Part shown: in pieces, positions 25,497 to 34,259 of the stretch
Numbering within the stretch: the stretch's first letter is position 1
Layout: each line of letters opens with the position of its first letter
Assembly (NCBI GenBank): GCA_016181045.1
Contig: JACPAB010000005.1
Coordinates: 1 to 42,649, forward strand
Source: Candidatus Yanofskyibacteriota bacterium
GTDB taxonomy: Bacteria > Patescibacteriota > Minisyncoccia > 2-02-FULL-40-12 > GWA2-44-9
Direction of reading: 5' to 3'
DNA length: 42,649 bases
The notes under the pieces: model-generated
What the model was told of the DNA's origin: nothing
Databases searched by the model: none
What the model saw: the letters and a program-made list of their open reading frames with translations, nothing else
Made by a program: the position numbers and the translations under genes

Positions 25497-25567
25497 CTGC
25501 CAGGCTTGGATTCGAACCAAGATACACGCCTCCAGAGGGCGCGGTCCTACCGTTAGACGACCTGGCA
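25497..25567 (-). tRNA. tRNA-Gln (anticodon CUG)
   Basis: Cloverleaf: TGCCAGG/CCTGGCA acceptor, GCGCC-CTCTGGA-GGCGT anticodon arm, CTTGG-TTCGAAT-CCAAG T arm. Confidence 0.9.
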
Positions 25568-25583
25568 GCTTTGGCAAGAAAAC

Positions 25584-25826
25584 TTAAATATTTATTATTT
25601 TTTTAAACCCATTTCCTCCTTTTAACTTCTTCAAATAGTTTTCTCTTTTTCTCGCCTCTCCCCTATTATCAAACATCTCTTTCCTGATCAATGTGGGCGG
25701 GGTTCTATTTCTGGTTGAATGAACTTGGCCTTTGTTATGCTTTTCTATTCTTAACTCTAAGTTATTTGTTTGACCTATATAATAACCTCTGTCTTTTAAA
25801 CTCCTCAAAATATATACAAAATACAT
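25584..25826 (-). CDS. GIY-YIG nuclease family protein
   Basis: MYFVYILRSLKDRGYYIGQTNNLELRIEKHNKG. Confidence 0.93.
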   Translation of the reverse strand: MYFVYILRSLKDRGYYIGQTNNLELRIEKHNKGQVHSTRNRTPPTLIRKEMFDNRGEARKRENYLKKLKGGNGFKKIINI

Positions 25827-25837
25827 AATTTTTCCTA

Positions 25838-25886
25838 TCCCGCCTTAGCGGGACCCCGCTGTGGCGGGGCCGTTAGATGACCCCGC
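25838..25886. repeat. Tandem hairpins plus tRNA 5'-fragment-like sequence
   Basis: TCCCGC-CTTA-GCGGGA, CCCCGC-TGTG-GCGGGG, then CCGTTAGATGACCCCGC resembling the tRNA-Gln 5' half. Confidence 0.5.
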
Positions 25887-25972
25887 AATAATAGTAAGCT
25901 TTAATTATTTTACAACAAAAAAGGCGTTTTTTCAACGTCGTTCATTCTCGAATCTTAAATCTAAACCTTAAT

Positions 25973-26881
25973 CTATACTTTGAGAAATCTACGAATCGCG
26001 ATAAAACTTGAGGCAACACCGAGAAGGATGCCGACAAAAGCGACCAGAAACACATACTGAAAACCGTTCGAGACAAAGTACCCGATCAAGCTCACACCGG
26101 GCATAAGCGATTCCACTTTTGGAGACATAAAGTACGCCACGGGATAGAAGATAACGATTGTAATTGCCGCGGCCAGGGCTCCGTACAATCCCCCTTCCAC
26201 CAGATACGGCGCTTTAATGTGCCAATTCGAGCCGCCGACCAGGCGCATTATTTCTATCTCCTGTCTCTGGTTATATATCGTGAGGCGGATGGTATTGAAA
26301 GTAACCAGCACCGCCACCACGGCCAGAATCATCGTCGCCAAAAACCCCCAGTTGCGCATGCCGTTGGAAATGCTCTGGACCCTCTTTATGACCTGCTCGT
26401 TCTCGTAGAAATTTATCTTGTCCACCAAACTCCTGAATTTGTTGGCCTCAAGGAATTCGACGATAGACGGGTATTTGGAAGAATCGGTCGCTTTGACGTT
26501 CAGCGATGCCTGAAGGGGATTATCCTCCAGTTCCGCCAATGACTCTTGGATAAGGGCGTCTCCGGCATGCCTTTGTTTGAAGTCCTCGAGGGCCTGGTCG
26601 CGCGAGATGTATTCGACTCGGGCAACAGAGCCGAAATTTTCCAGCTGCTGCCGGACCTCTCTTATTTCCCCTTCCGATGCCTCGTTCTTAAAATAGACGC
26701 TTATGTCCACCTTGTCTTCCAAGCTGCCGATAACAGTCGAGGAAAGAAAGTTGACCACCATCAAACCGGAGAAGAGCATCAGCACGAGAGCCATGACGCC
26801 GGTCGTGCCGAAGCTTAAATACGAATTCCTTTTGAAATTCGTCCACCCCACTTTAAAAACTCTGTTCAAATGCTCTCTCAT
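25973..26881 (-). CDS. ftsX: Cell division protein FtsX
   Basis: Four-TM permease, paired with ftsE; NRVFKVGWTNFKRNSYLSFGTTGVM..., IRLTIYNQRQEIEIMRLVGGSNWHI. Confidence 0.9.
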   Translation of the reverse strand: MREHLNRVFKVGWTNFKRNSYLSFGTTGVMALVLMLFSGLMVVNFLSSTVIGSLEDKVDISVYFKNEASEGEIREVRQQLENFGSVARVEYISRDQALEDFKQRHAGDALIQESLAELEDNPLQASLNVKATDSSKYPSIVEFLEANKFRSLVDKINFYENEQVIKRVQSISNGMRNWGFLATMILAVVAVLVTFNTIRLTIYNQRQEIEIMRLVGGSNWHIKAPYLVEGGLYGALAAAITIVIFYPVAYFMSPKVESLMPGVSLIGYFVSNGFQYVFLVAFVGILLGVASSFIAIRRFLKV

Positions 26882-27561
26882 AATACGTATTTGCCGTTCT
26901 CTACCTGATCCCGGACGACTTTGCCCTTTTCCATGGAAATCACTCTTTTTCCTATCGCGTTGACCACTTCTCTGTTGTGGGTGGCCAGGATAACCGTGGT
27001 TCCCAGCTCGTTTATCTTCGTCAACAACTTTACCACATCGTAGCTGTTGACCATATCCAGGTTGCCGGTCGGTTCGTCGGCCAAAATTATCCTCGGCCGG
27101 TGTATCAGGGCTCGGGCGATGGCCAGGCGCTGCTTCTCCCCTCCCGACATCTGATGAGGAAAGCTGTTAAGCTTATCGTTAAGCCCGACGATGCCCAGCA
27201 CTTTTGGAACATCGTTGCCTATCTCGTGCTCGTCCAGTCCGCAAACCTCCATGGCAAAAGCCACGTTCTCGAATGCAGTTTTATTGGAAAGCAGCTTGAA
27301 GTCCTGGTAGATGGTGCCGATCTTTCTCCTCAAAAGAGGGATGGCCTTGGACGGAAGGTCCACGATATTCACACCATCAATGACAACCTGGCCCTGATAA
27401 GGGAGTATTTCCCTGGTCATGAGGCGCAACAAAGTGGATTTACCGGCCCCCGACGGGCCGACGATAGACACGAACTCGCCGTCTTTGATATGAAGATTAA
27501 CACCGTTCAATACCTCTATCTCATCGTCGTAAATTGTATAAACGTCTTTGAGCTCTATCAA
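26878..27561 (-). CDS. ftsE: Cell division ATP-binding protein FtsE
   Basis: Walker [38 protein letters not shown]. Confidence 0.93.
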   Translation of the reverse strand: MIELKDVYTIYDDEIEVLNGVNLHIKDGEFVSIVGPSGAGKSTLLRLMTREILPYQGQVVIDGVNIVDLPSKAIPLLRRKIGTIYQDFKLLSNKTAFENVAFAMEVCGLDEHEIGNDVPKVLGIVGLNDKLNSFPHQMSGGEKQRLAIARALIHRPRIILADEPTGNLDMVNSYDVVKLLTKINELGTTVILATHNREVVNAIGKRVISMEKGKVVRDQVENGKYVL

Positions 27562-27563
27562 AA

Positions 27564-27626
27564 TAGCGATTAGCGACTAGGTATTAGCGACTAGATAAAT
27601 TCTAGTGGCTATTGGCTAGTAGCTAT
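27564..27626. repeat. Nine consecutive degenerate heptamers (TAGCGAC-like)
   Basis: TAGCGAT|TAGCGAC|TAGGTAT|TAGCGAC|TAGATAA|ATTCTAG|TGGCTAT|TGGCTAG|TAGCTAT. Confidence 0.75.
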
Positions 27627-28334
27627 AAACTTATCGAGTTCCCCATTAAGAACTCGATCGGGTTGGGATGATTTTACTCCGGTCCTATGGTCTTTAACCA
27701 TTTGATAAGGATTCAAAACATAAGATCTGATCTGGCTTCCCCATTCTATCTCGCGCTTTTCGGATTTCAATTCGGAAAGTTCTTTTATCTTGGCTTCTTC
27801 CATTTTCCGGGCAAGACGGGAAATAAGCACCTGCATGGCTTTTTCTTTATTCCGGCCTTGAGACCTTTCTGACTGGACGGCAACCGCAATGCCGGTGGGA
27901 ATATGGGTTATTCTCACGGCGGTCTCAAGTTTGTTAACATTCTGTCCGCCCGGACCCGATGAGCGAAAAGTGTCTATTCTCAAATCATTCGGATTTATCT
28001 TTAAATCCTTGCTTATTATCTCCGGCAGAACTTCGATCAAAGCAAACGAAGTGTGGCGTAATCCTTTAGCGGAAAAAGGTGAAATTCTTACCAGCCGATG
28101 GACGCCCGATTCTCCTTTCAAAATATCATATGTATTCTCGCCGGTTATTTCGCAAACCGCGTTTTTGATTCCTTTTTGTTCTCCGAATGACTCATTGAGA
28201 ACAGTAAACCCCCAGCTCTTCGACTGGGCATATCGCTGATACATTCTTAAAAGCATTGACGCCCAGTCCTGGGCATCCACGCCTCCGGCTCCCGAATACA
28301 CATATAAAAGAGCTTTGTTGCGTTCGTAATCCAC
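27609..28334 (-). CDS. prfB: Peptide chain release factor 2-like, lacking N-terminal domain 1
   Basis: GAGGVDAQDWASMLLRMYQR, SPF tripeptide in HRLVRISPFSAKG, GGQ in SSGPGGQNVNKLETAVRITHIPTG; 241 aa, GTG start. Confidence 0.9.
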   Translation of the reverse strand: MDYERNKALLYVYSGAGGVDAQDWASMLLRMYQRYAQSKSWGFTVLNESFGEQKGIKNAVCEITGENTYDILKGESGVHRLVRISPFSAKGLRHTSFALIEVLPEIISKDLKINPNDLRIDTFRSSGPGGQNVNKLETAVRITHIPTGIAVAVQSERSQGRNKEKAMQVLISRLARKMEEAKIKELSELKSEKREIEWGSQIRSYVLNPYQMVKDHRTGVKSSQPDRVLNGELDKFIATSQ

Positions 28335-28340
28335 CTGTCC

Positions 28341-28369
28341 ATTATAACAGCCACGCTTGGCTTTTTCAA
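28341..28369 (-). promoter_or_regulatory. Consensus promoter for prfB (TTGAAA-N17-TATAAT)
   Basis: Minus strand TTGAAA AAGCCAAGCGTGGCTGT TATAAT GGACAG GTG. Confidence 0.8.
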
Positions 28370-28421
28370 ATATTTATGGTTAAGTCGTTATAAAGTTGAA
28401 CCTTGATAAATAGGAGATCCT

Positions 28422-30203
28422 GTGAGAAATAACTCCGCCTTAAAAACATATGTTTGGGTATTTTTAGGTTTATTGGCTATCTTTCTACTACTTTATTTGA
28501 ACACTCCATCGCAATACGGCCAAGAGGTTGGTTTCAGCGAATTTATCCGCCAAGCAAACGGGGGTCAGATCGTTAGGGTGACTATTGCCGGAAATAGGAT
28601 CTCGGGTCAAATGGCTTCAGGCAACTGGTTCCAAACATACGCGCCAAACCAATACGAAGGGCTGGCCAATCAACTGATCGCAAAAGGCATGGTGGTCAAT
28701 GCCGAAGAGACGACGGTTAGTCCATGGATAAGTATGCTTTTTTCTTGGGGGCCTATTTTGCTTCTCGTCGGATTCTGGATATTTTTCATGAACCGTATGC
28801 AAAGCGGCGGAAAAAACATGATGTCATTTGGCAAGTCCAAAGTCAAACTTGCTCAAAGCGAAAAGAAAGCAACTTTCAAAGACGTTGCGGGAGTTGAAGA
28901 AGCGAAATCAGAGCTGCAAGAGACGGTTGAATTCTTGAGGGAGCCAGCAAAATTCCAGAAATTAGGAGGACGCCTGCCCAAAGGCGTTCTGTTGGTGGGT
29001 CCGACCGGTACAGGCAAGACCTTGCTCGCCAGAGCGGTCGCCGGCGAGGCGAACGTGCCGTTCTTTTTCATCTCCGGTTCTGACTTCATAGAGATGTTTG
29101 TCGGCGTGGGCGCCTCCAGAGTGAGAGATCTCTTCGAGCAGGGCAAGAAAAACGCGCCCTGCATCATATTCATAGACGAGATAGACGCCGTCGGCCGGCA
29201 CAGAGGCGCAGGCCTTGGCGGCGGACACGACGAAAGAGAACAGACGTTGAATCAGTTATTGATAGAAATGGACGGATTTGAAGGTAATGAAAGTGTTATC
29301 ATCATCGCTGCAACCAATAGGCCTGACATTCTGGATCCTGCCCTGTTAAGACCGGGCCGGTTCGACAGAACAGTGGTGGTAGACAGACCCGACGTAAGAG
29401 GCCGGGAAAATATCCTCAAGATACATACCAAAAAAGTGCCTTTAGCCAAGGAAGTAAATCTGTCCGACATAGCCAAAGGAACACCGGGATTCTGCGGCGC
29501 CGATCTGGCTAATCTGGCCAATGAAGCGGCCATTAATGCCGCAAGATACAATAGGCCGGCAGTTATTCAGCAGGACCTCGAGTTTGCCAAAGATAAAATA
29601 ATAATGGGAAGCGAACGTAAATCGCTTGTTGTTTCCGATGAGGAAAAAAGAACAACCGCTGTTCACGAAGCCGGCCATGCGTTGGTTTCTCTAATAGTGC
29701 CGAAAGCCGATCCGCTCCACAAAGTGACCGTGATACCCAGGGGCATGGCTCTGGGTCTGACCCAACAGCTTCCCGCGGAAGACCGGCATAATTATTCCAA
29801 AGAATACTTGGAGAGCCAACTGGCCATACTAATGGGCGGACGATGCGCCGAAGAGATCATTCTCGGCCAACAGACAACCGGCGCTAAAAATGACATTGAA
29901 AAAGCGACCGAGACCGCTTATCAGATGGTCTGTGAGTGGGGAATGTCCAAACTCGGCCTGTTAAACTTCGTATCCAAGACGGAAAACCCGTTCTTGGGCA
30001 AACAGCTTACTGAAAAATCGTATAACTGCTCTGAAGCAACGGCCCAACAAATAGACCAAGAAATAAAATCGCTGGTCGATAAGGCCTACGAAACAGCCTG
30101 GTCGGCCATTTCAGAACGCAAAGAAGCCGTTGAACGCATGGCCGCGGCGTTGATAGAAAGAGAAGTTCTTGACGGAGAAGAAGTAAAAAAGATGTTGAAT
30201 TAA
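28422..30203 (+). CDS. ftsH: ATP-dependent zinc metalloprotease FtsH
   Basis: [51 protein letters not shown] zinc motif; GTG start with AGGAG upstream. Confidence 0.97.
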   Translation: MRNNSALKTYVWVFLGLLAIFLLLYLNTPSQYGQEVGFSEFIRQANGGQIVRVTIAGNRISGQMASGNWFQTYAPNQYEGLANQLIAKGMVVNAEETTVSPWISMLFSWGPILLLVGFWIFFMNRMQSGGKNMMSFGKSKVKLAQSEKKATFKDVAGVEEAKSELQETVEFLREPAKFQKLGGRLPKGVLLVGPTGTGKTLLARAVAGEANVPFFFISGSDFIEMFVGVGASRVRDLFEQGKKNAPCIIFIDEIDAVGRHRGAGLGGGHDEREQTLNQLLIEMDGFEGNESVIIIAATNRPDILDPALLRPGRFDRTVVVDRPDVRGRENILKIHTKKVPLAKEVNLSDIAKGTPGFCGADLANLANEAAINAARYNRPAVIQQDLEFAKDKIIMGSERKSLVVSDEEKRTTAVHEAGHALVSLIVPKADPLHKVTVIPRGMALGLTQQLPAEDRHNYSKEYLESQLAILMGGRCAEEIILGQQTTGAKNDIEKATETAYQMVCEWGMSKLGLLNFVSKTENPFLGKQLTEKSYNCSEATAQQIDQEIKSLVDKAYETAWSAISERKEAVERMAAALIEREVLDGEEVKKMLN

Positions 30204-30224
30204 AGAGTCGCTACGACTCTTTTT
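30202..30224 (+). terminator. Intrinsic terminator of ftsH
   Basis: AAAGAGTCG CTA CGACTCTTTTT. Confidence 0.8.
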
Positions 30225-30227
30225 AGT

Positions 30228-30301
30228 TGGAGCCGAAGGTGGGAATCGAACCCACGTTTCTGCTTTACGAAAGCAATGTTCTGCCATTGAACTACTTCGG
30301 C
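30228..30301 (-). tRNA. tRNA-Thr (anticodon CGU), CCA encoded
   Basis: GCCGAAG...TTGCT-TTCGTAA-AGCAG...TTCGATT...CTTCGGCTCCA. Confidence 0.9.
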
Positions 30302-30346
30302 ATGAGCCCTGTATTTTACCAGATTTTGACTATTAGTAAACTAAAT

Positions 30347-30850
30347 TCAGAGCTTTTTTTCTCGATACAAGGTTCTATATCCTTCCGAGTCTTCTTCCCT
30401 CACCACAGTGAAACCAAGTTTTTCATACAATATTTGCGCAGCTGCTTCGTTGGGATCGGTCGTAGTCCATAATTTTAAAACAGTGAATCCTTTTTCCTTG
30501 GCTTTATCTATCGTCCATTCTAAAATCTCCCTTCCGTAGCCTTTCCCTCTGAATTGCGGGTCCACACAGTACCATCCCAGCCAAGCAATATCTTTAGGAT
30601 CAATATCCCTTTGATAAAAACCTGTAACTCCGGCAATTTTATCCGAGGGTTCTCTTGCAATATAATATTCCAGCAAAAGCAGATTATACCCTTCCTGTTT
30701 ATAGAAATCCAAATACTTGCGGGGTTCCAAGCTTGCCCGATAAGCATCTCCGGGCTTTCTTTCTTTTTTGGCATCCTCAGGAAATACAGAATGGGCCAGT
30801 TCAGTGGCTTCTTCGATATTACGTTCGGAAAGCGGTTCGAATTTTAACAT
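30347..30850 (-). CDS. GNAT family N-acetyltransferase
   Basis: WLGWYCVDPQFRGKGYGREILEWTIDKAKEKGFTVLKLWT. Confidence 0.9.
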   Translation of the reverse strand: MLKFEPLSERNIEEATELAHSVFPEDAKKERKPGDAYRASLEPRKYLDFYKQEGYNLLLLEYYIAREPSDKIAGVTGFYQRDIDPKDIAWLGWYCVDPQFRGKGYGREILEWTIDKAKEKGFTVLKLWTTTDPNEAAAQILYEKLGFTVVREEDSEGYRTLYREKKL

Positions 30851-30851
30851 G

Positions 30852-30922
30852 AGCGGGTGAAGGGAATCGGACCCTCGTCCTTTGCTTGGGAAGCAAATGT
30901 ACTGCCACTATACTACACCCGC
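30852..30922 (-). tRNA. tRNA-Gly (anticodon CCC)
   Basis: GCGGGTG...TTTGC-TTCCCAA-GCAAA...TCCGATT...CACCCGC. Confidence 0.9.
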
Positions 30923-31020
30923 GATTTCTACCAAGCCGACGCTCCGGTCGGCTCCCCGACAGCATTGCTCGTCGGGGCTATACGAATCCCGCAATCCGCC
31001 ATATTTTACCACACTTTTCG

Positions 31021-31380
31021 CTAATAACCCAAGATATAATACCACCACCTTTTGTAATTGGGCGCCTCCAGAAGCCAACTGCCGGAGTTCGTTTTTGTTT
31101 TGTTGGAGTCGCGAAAAACGAATACCACCTCCTCGTCGGGTGACTTATAGTTGAGTTTTATCCTGGCCTGCTTCTCCAGGAACCGGGAACTTTTGAAATA
31201 TGCGATGAACTTCTCCAGATAGGTTTTACCCCTCTCGGCTTCTTGTATCTTTTGCTCCACATCCGAGACCGCCTGTTGGAATTCCGCGCGACGGACATTT
31301 AGGCCCAACAGATAAAAAACCAGGCAACCGACCAGAACAATCAGCAAAAGGGAAAACCATTTAGAGTTTAGGGGGGACAT
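31021..31380 (-). CDS. Septum formation initiator (FtsB/DivIC-like)
   Basis: N-terminal TM followed by short coiled coil; KTYLEKFIAYFKSSRFLEKQARIKLNYKSPDEEVVFV. Confidence 0.75.
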   Translation of the reverse strand: MSPLNSKWFSLLLIVLVGCLVFYLLGLNVRRAEFQQAVSDVEQKIQEAERGKTYLEKFIAYFKSSRFLEKQARIKLNYKSPDEEVVFVFRDSNKTKTNSGSWLLEAPNYKRWWYYILGY

Positions 31381-31846
31381 GATGGGTTCTGGTTTTGTTT
31401 ATTATCTCAACCACTTTTTCGGGATCCGGGATCTTATCGAAGACAATCTTGTTCTCCGATGGCGTACGGATGATCAGATCGCCGTAGTTGTTCACGATCG
31501 AAGCAAGGCCTTTTTTGTTGAATATGATCTCGTGAACATCCTGATACAGTATCTCGGTGACCGTTTTGTTGAAAAGTCCGGCCTGTTCATTCCTGATGAC
31601 ACGCTGATCCGTTATAAACAACACGTCGTTCTTCCAAACGTAAGTCCTATACAAACAGGCCAGCGCCAAAACAAAGACCAGGACGCTGAATGCTTGCCAC
31701 CCATACCCAAAAAAGTTAAATTTAAGGTAGAAAAGGACGAACAAGAACAAAAATATTAAACCCGCCGATAAGAACCAAATGCCGCCCAAGCTCGACTTGT
31801 GGCGGCGGACAACCTCGATAAGTTTCTCGTTTTCTCTTAAAGTCAT
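31361..31846 (-). CDS. Bacterial PH-domain membrane protein
   Basis: Two TM helices then FITDQRVIRNEQAGLFNKTVTEILYQDVHEI. Confidence 0.75.
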   Translation of the reverse strand: MTLRENEKLIEVVRRHKSSLGGIWFLSAGLIFLFLFVLFYLKFNFFGYGWQAFSVLVFVLALACLYRTYVWKNDVLFITDQRVIRNEQAGLFNKTVTEILYQDVHEIIFNKKGLASIVNNYGDLIIRTPSENKIVFDKIPDPEKVVEIINKTRTHHVPPKL

Positions 31847-31951
31847 ATGTTATTCCAGAATAAAAAACTTCTTCGTGTTTTTACAATAATCGTGGTTATT
31901 TTGGTCTCTTTAAGCATGGTTGCCTTTCTGCTCTTGCCCCTTCTGTATTAA
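31847..31951 (+). CDS. Candidate 34-aa single-TM microprotein
   Basis: ATG..TAA encodes MLFQNKKLLRVFTIIVVILVSLSMVAFLLLPLLY; fills the gap between two minus-strand genes. Confidence 0.5.
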   Translation: MLFQNKKLLRVFTIIVVILVSLSMVAFLLLPLLY

Positions 31952-31953
31952 TT

Positions 31954-34200
31954 CTAACGCTTCAACATCTTTAAGAAAACCTCCTGGGGCAGATTAACCT
32001 TGCCGGTTGCTTTCATTTTTTTCTTGCCTTTCTTCTGCTTTTCCAACAGCTTCATTTTTCTGGTCACGTCTCCGCCATAAAGATACCCGGTCACGTCTTT
32101 CCTCCTGGCCCTTATGGATTCTCTGGCGATGACTTTCCCGCCTATCACGGCCTGGATGGCGATTTCGAACCATTGCGGCGGCACAACTTCTTTAAGTTTC
32201 GTGACGCTTGCTCTGCCTTCGTAATATGCTTTTTCCCTCGGAATGATCTTTGAGAACGGTTCGACGATATCACCGGCAATCAATATATCGAGACGGATCA
32301 GGTCTCCCTTTCTGAACCCTGTCGGTTCGTAGCTCATGGATGCGTAGCCGGAAGATACGCTCTTGAGTTTGTCGTAAAAATCGGTGATGACTTCCGAAAG
32401 CGGCATTTCGTATTTCAAAAGAGCGGTTTCTTTTCCCAGATAGTCGGTGCCCCGGTAAACGTTCCTGAAAGCGGAGACGAGTTCCATAACATTCCCGAGA
32501 TATGAAGAGGGACACAGGATTTCCAGGTCCACTATCGGTTCGGCAATAGATTCGATCCCCGAAAAATCCGGCAGCTGGGCGGCCGACCTTATCTTTACAT
32601 CCTCTCCGTTCTTCATTGTCACCGAGTATTCGACCGAGGGCGAAGAGATTATCAACTGCAATCCGAATTCCCTTCTTAAACGCTCTGAAATTATCTCCAC
32701 ATGAAGCATACCCAAGAACCCAAGTCGAAATCCCCTACCCAAACCGACGGATGACTCCGGCTCATATACCAGCGAGGCATCGGTAAGTTTAAGTTTTCCC
32801 AAAGCATCTTTGAGCAAGTCGTAATCATCATTGCCTTCGGGAAAGAAACTGGCAAAGACCATCGGCCGTGGCTCTTTGTATCCGGCCAGCGGCACAAATG
32901 ACTCGTATTCAGTATTAAGTATTTCGTATTTAGTTATAGTATCGCCGACTTTTATTTTTCCGGGGTCCTTCAGACCGGTAGCTATGTAACCAATCCTTCC
33001 CGAAGATAAATTTTCCGAAGCAATATGACTCGGGGAGAAATAACCAACCTCCAGCGCATCAGCCGCTTCTCGTGTGGCATATGTCATTATTTTGTCTCCT
33101 CTTTTTATGGAGCCCTCAAAAACCCTGACATAAGCGATAACTCCCTTGTAAGCATCGAACGTGGAATCGAATATTAATGCTTTGACATCGGATGTCGTAG
33201 CGATATCCGATGTCGTTAATTCCGGTGCCGGGACTTCGCGGATAATTTTTTCCAGAACTTTTTCTACATTGGTCCCGTTCTTTGCCGATATTCCGATTAT
33301 TTCCTCCGTCTCAATACCAAGCAGATGCGCCAGTTCTTCTTTGACCTGTTCCGTGCGGGCATTGGGCAGGTCTATTTTATTTACAACCGGAATTATTTTA
33401 AGACGCTGATTCTGGGCTAAGTGCAGATTGGCTAAGGTCTGGGCCTGAATACCCTTAGACGCGTCCACCAACAAAATAGCCCCCTCAACGGCGGCCAGAG
33501 AACGTGAGACCTCATAAGAGAAATCCACATGTCCGGGAGTGTCAATCAAGTTAAGCACATACACTGACTCTTGCGGACTCGGAACGGACTGTAACGGAAG
33601 ATTAATAATACGTTTAATATCGGCTTCGTTTGGAGAAAAGTTAATTAATAACGCCAAGTTGTAGGGAGTACCTTTCAAGTAATGCCAAATCTGTTTTTCC
33701 TCTTTTTGGCCCATAAACGACATGGCCTTTATTTCAATGATTACTTTCTGGGCCACAAGAAAATCTGGTTGGTATGTTCCAACTTTTTCTCCGTTATATA
33801 AAACATCTAAACGTTTTTCTTTTTCAAAAGGAACGCCTCTTTTTTCAAATTCTAGCGCTAAAGCTTTTTGATACACGCTCTCTTTGTGACCTGGCCCGAC
33901 TTGCTTTCGAACCTCAAAGGCCGCACCCCTAATCTTATATGTCAAATCTTCATACAATAACTTTGTGTCCGTATTCGTCCGTTCCTTGTCCGTTATGGTC
34001 TGTGTGTAAAGCATGCGGACGGGTTGGAGCTTAATGGTTATCCCCCTCTCTCTTTCCAACTCCATCGTATCGAGATACTGCTCGTGCATTTTTCTTTTCT
34101 CGACCGTTCCGGTCAATTCCAAGAACCTGTCGGCCAGAGTCGATTTTCCATGGTCCACGTGAGCTACGATTACAAAATTTCGTATTTTAGATATATCCAT
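31954..34200 (-). CDS. lepA: Elongation factor 4 (LepA) with in-frame insertion of a GxxExxY-type domain
   Basis: NFVIVAHVDHGKSTLADR, ERERGITIKLQPVRMLY | insertion | VYVLNLIDTPGHVDFSYEVSRSLAAVEGAILLVDA; C-terminal RRKDVTGYLYGGDVTRKMKLLEKQKKGKKKMK. Confidence 0.96.
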   Translation of the reverse strand: MDISKIRNFVIVAHVDHGKSTLADRFLELTGTVEKRKMHEQYLDTMELERERGITIKLQPVRMLYTQTITDKERTNTDTKLLYEDLTYKIRGAAFEVRKQVGPGHKESVYQKALALEFEKRGVPFEKEKRLDVLYNGEKVGTYQPDFLVAQKVIIEIKAMSFMGQKEEKQIWHYLKGTPYNLALLINFSPNEADIKRIINLPLQSVPSPQESVYVLNLIDTPGHVDFSYEVSRSLAAVEGAILLVDASKGIQAQTLANLHLAQNQRLKIIPVVNKIDLPNARTEQVKEELAHLLGIETEEIIGISAKNGTNVEKVLEKIIREVPAPELTTSDIATTSDVKALIFDSTFDAYKGVIAYVRVFEGSIKRGDKIMTYATREAADALEVGYFSPSHIASENLSSGRIGYIATGLKDPGKIKVGDTITKYEILNTEYESFVPLAGYKEPRPMVFASFFPEGNDDYDLLKDALGKLKLTDASLVYEPESSVGLGRGFRLGFLGMLHVEIISERLRREFGLQLIISSPSVEYSVTMKNGEDVKIRSAAQLPDFSGIESIAEPIVDLEILCPSSYLGNVMELVSAFRNVYRGTDYLGKETALLKYEMPLSEVITDFYDKLKSVSSGYASMSYEPTGFRKGDLIRLDILIAGDIVEPFSKIIPREKAYYEGRASVTKLKEVVPPQWFEIAIQAVIGGKVIARESIRARRKDVTGYLYGGDVTRKMKLLEKQKKGKKKMKATGKVNLPQEVFLKMLKR
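33561..34005 (-). mobile_element. GxxExxY-encoding insertion element inside lepA, bounded by inverted CGGAC repeats
   Basis: Protein YEDLTYKIRGAAFEVRKQVGPGHKESVYQKALALEFEKRGVPFEKEKRLDVLYNGEKVGTYQPDFLVAQKVIIEIKA; ends ACACAGACC..CGGAC..CGGAC / GTCCG..GTCCG..GTCAGTGTA; exact borders approximate. Confidence 0.75.
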
Positions 34201-34225
34201 TTAAAAAATTAAGGGAGCGATTAAA

Positions 34226-34259
34226 TTCTACATTTCCTGCTTAAGCTTTAAATGTAGAA
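34226..34259. repeat. 34-nt palindromic element copy 1
   Basis: TTCTACATTTCCTGCTTAAGCTTTAAATGTAGAA. Confidence 0.85.

Noticed and set aside
30228-30922. All three tRNAs have C34 anticodons (CUG, CGU, CCC), possibly a special set
   Set aside because: Only three tRNAs are visible in the window; no statistical weight.
33561-34005. Intein in LepA
   Set aside because: No Cys/Ser at the N-border, no His-Asn-Cys/Ser/Thr C-border, no Hint motifs; the insert matches GxxExxY instead.
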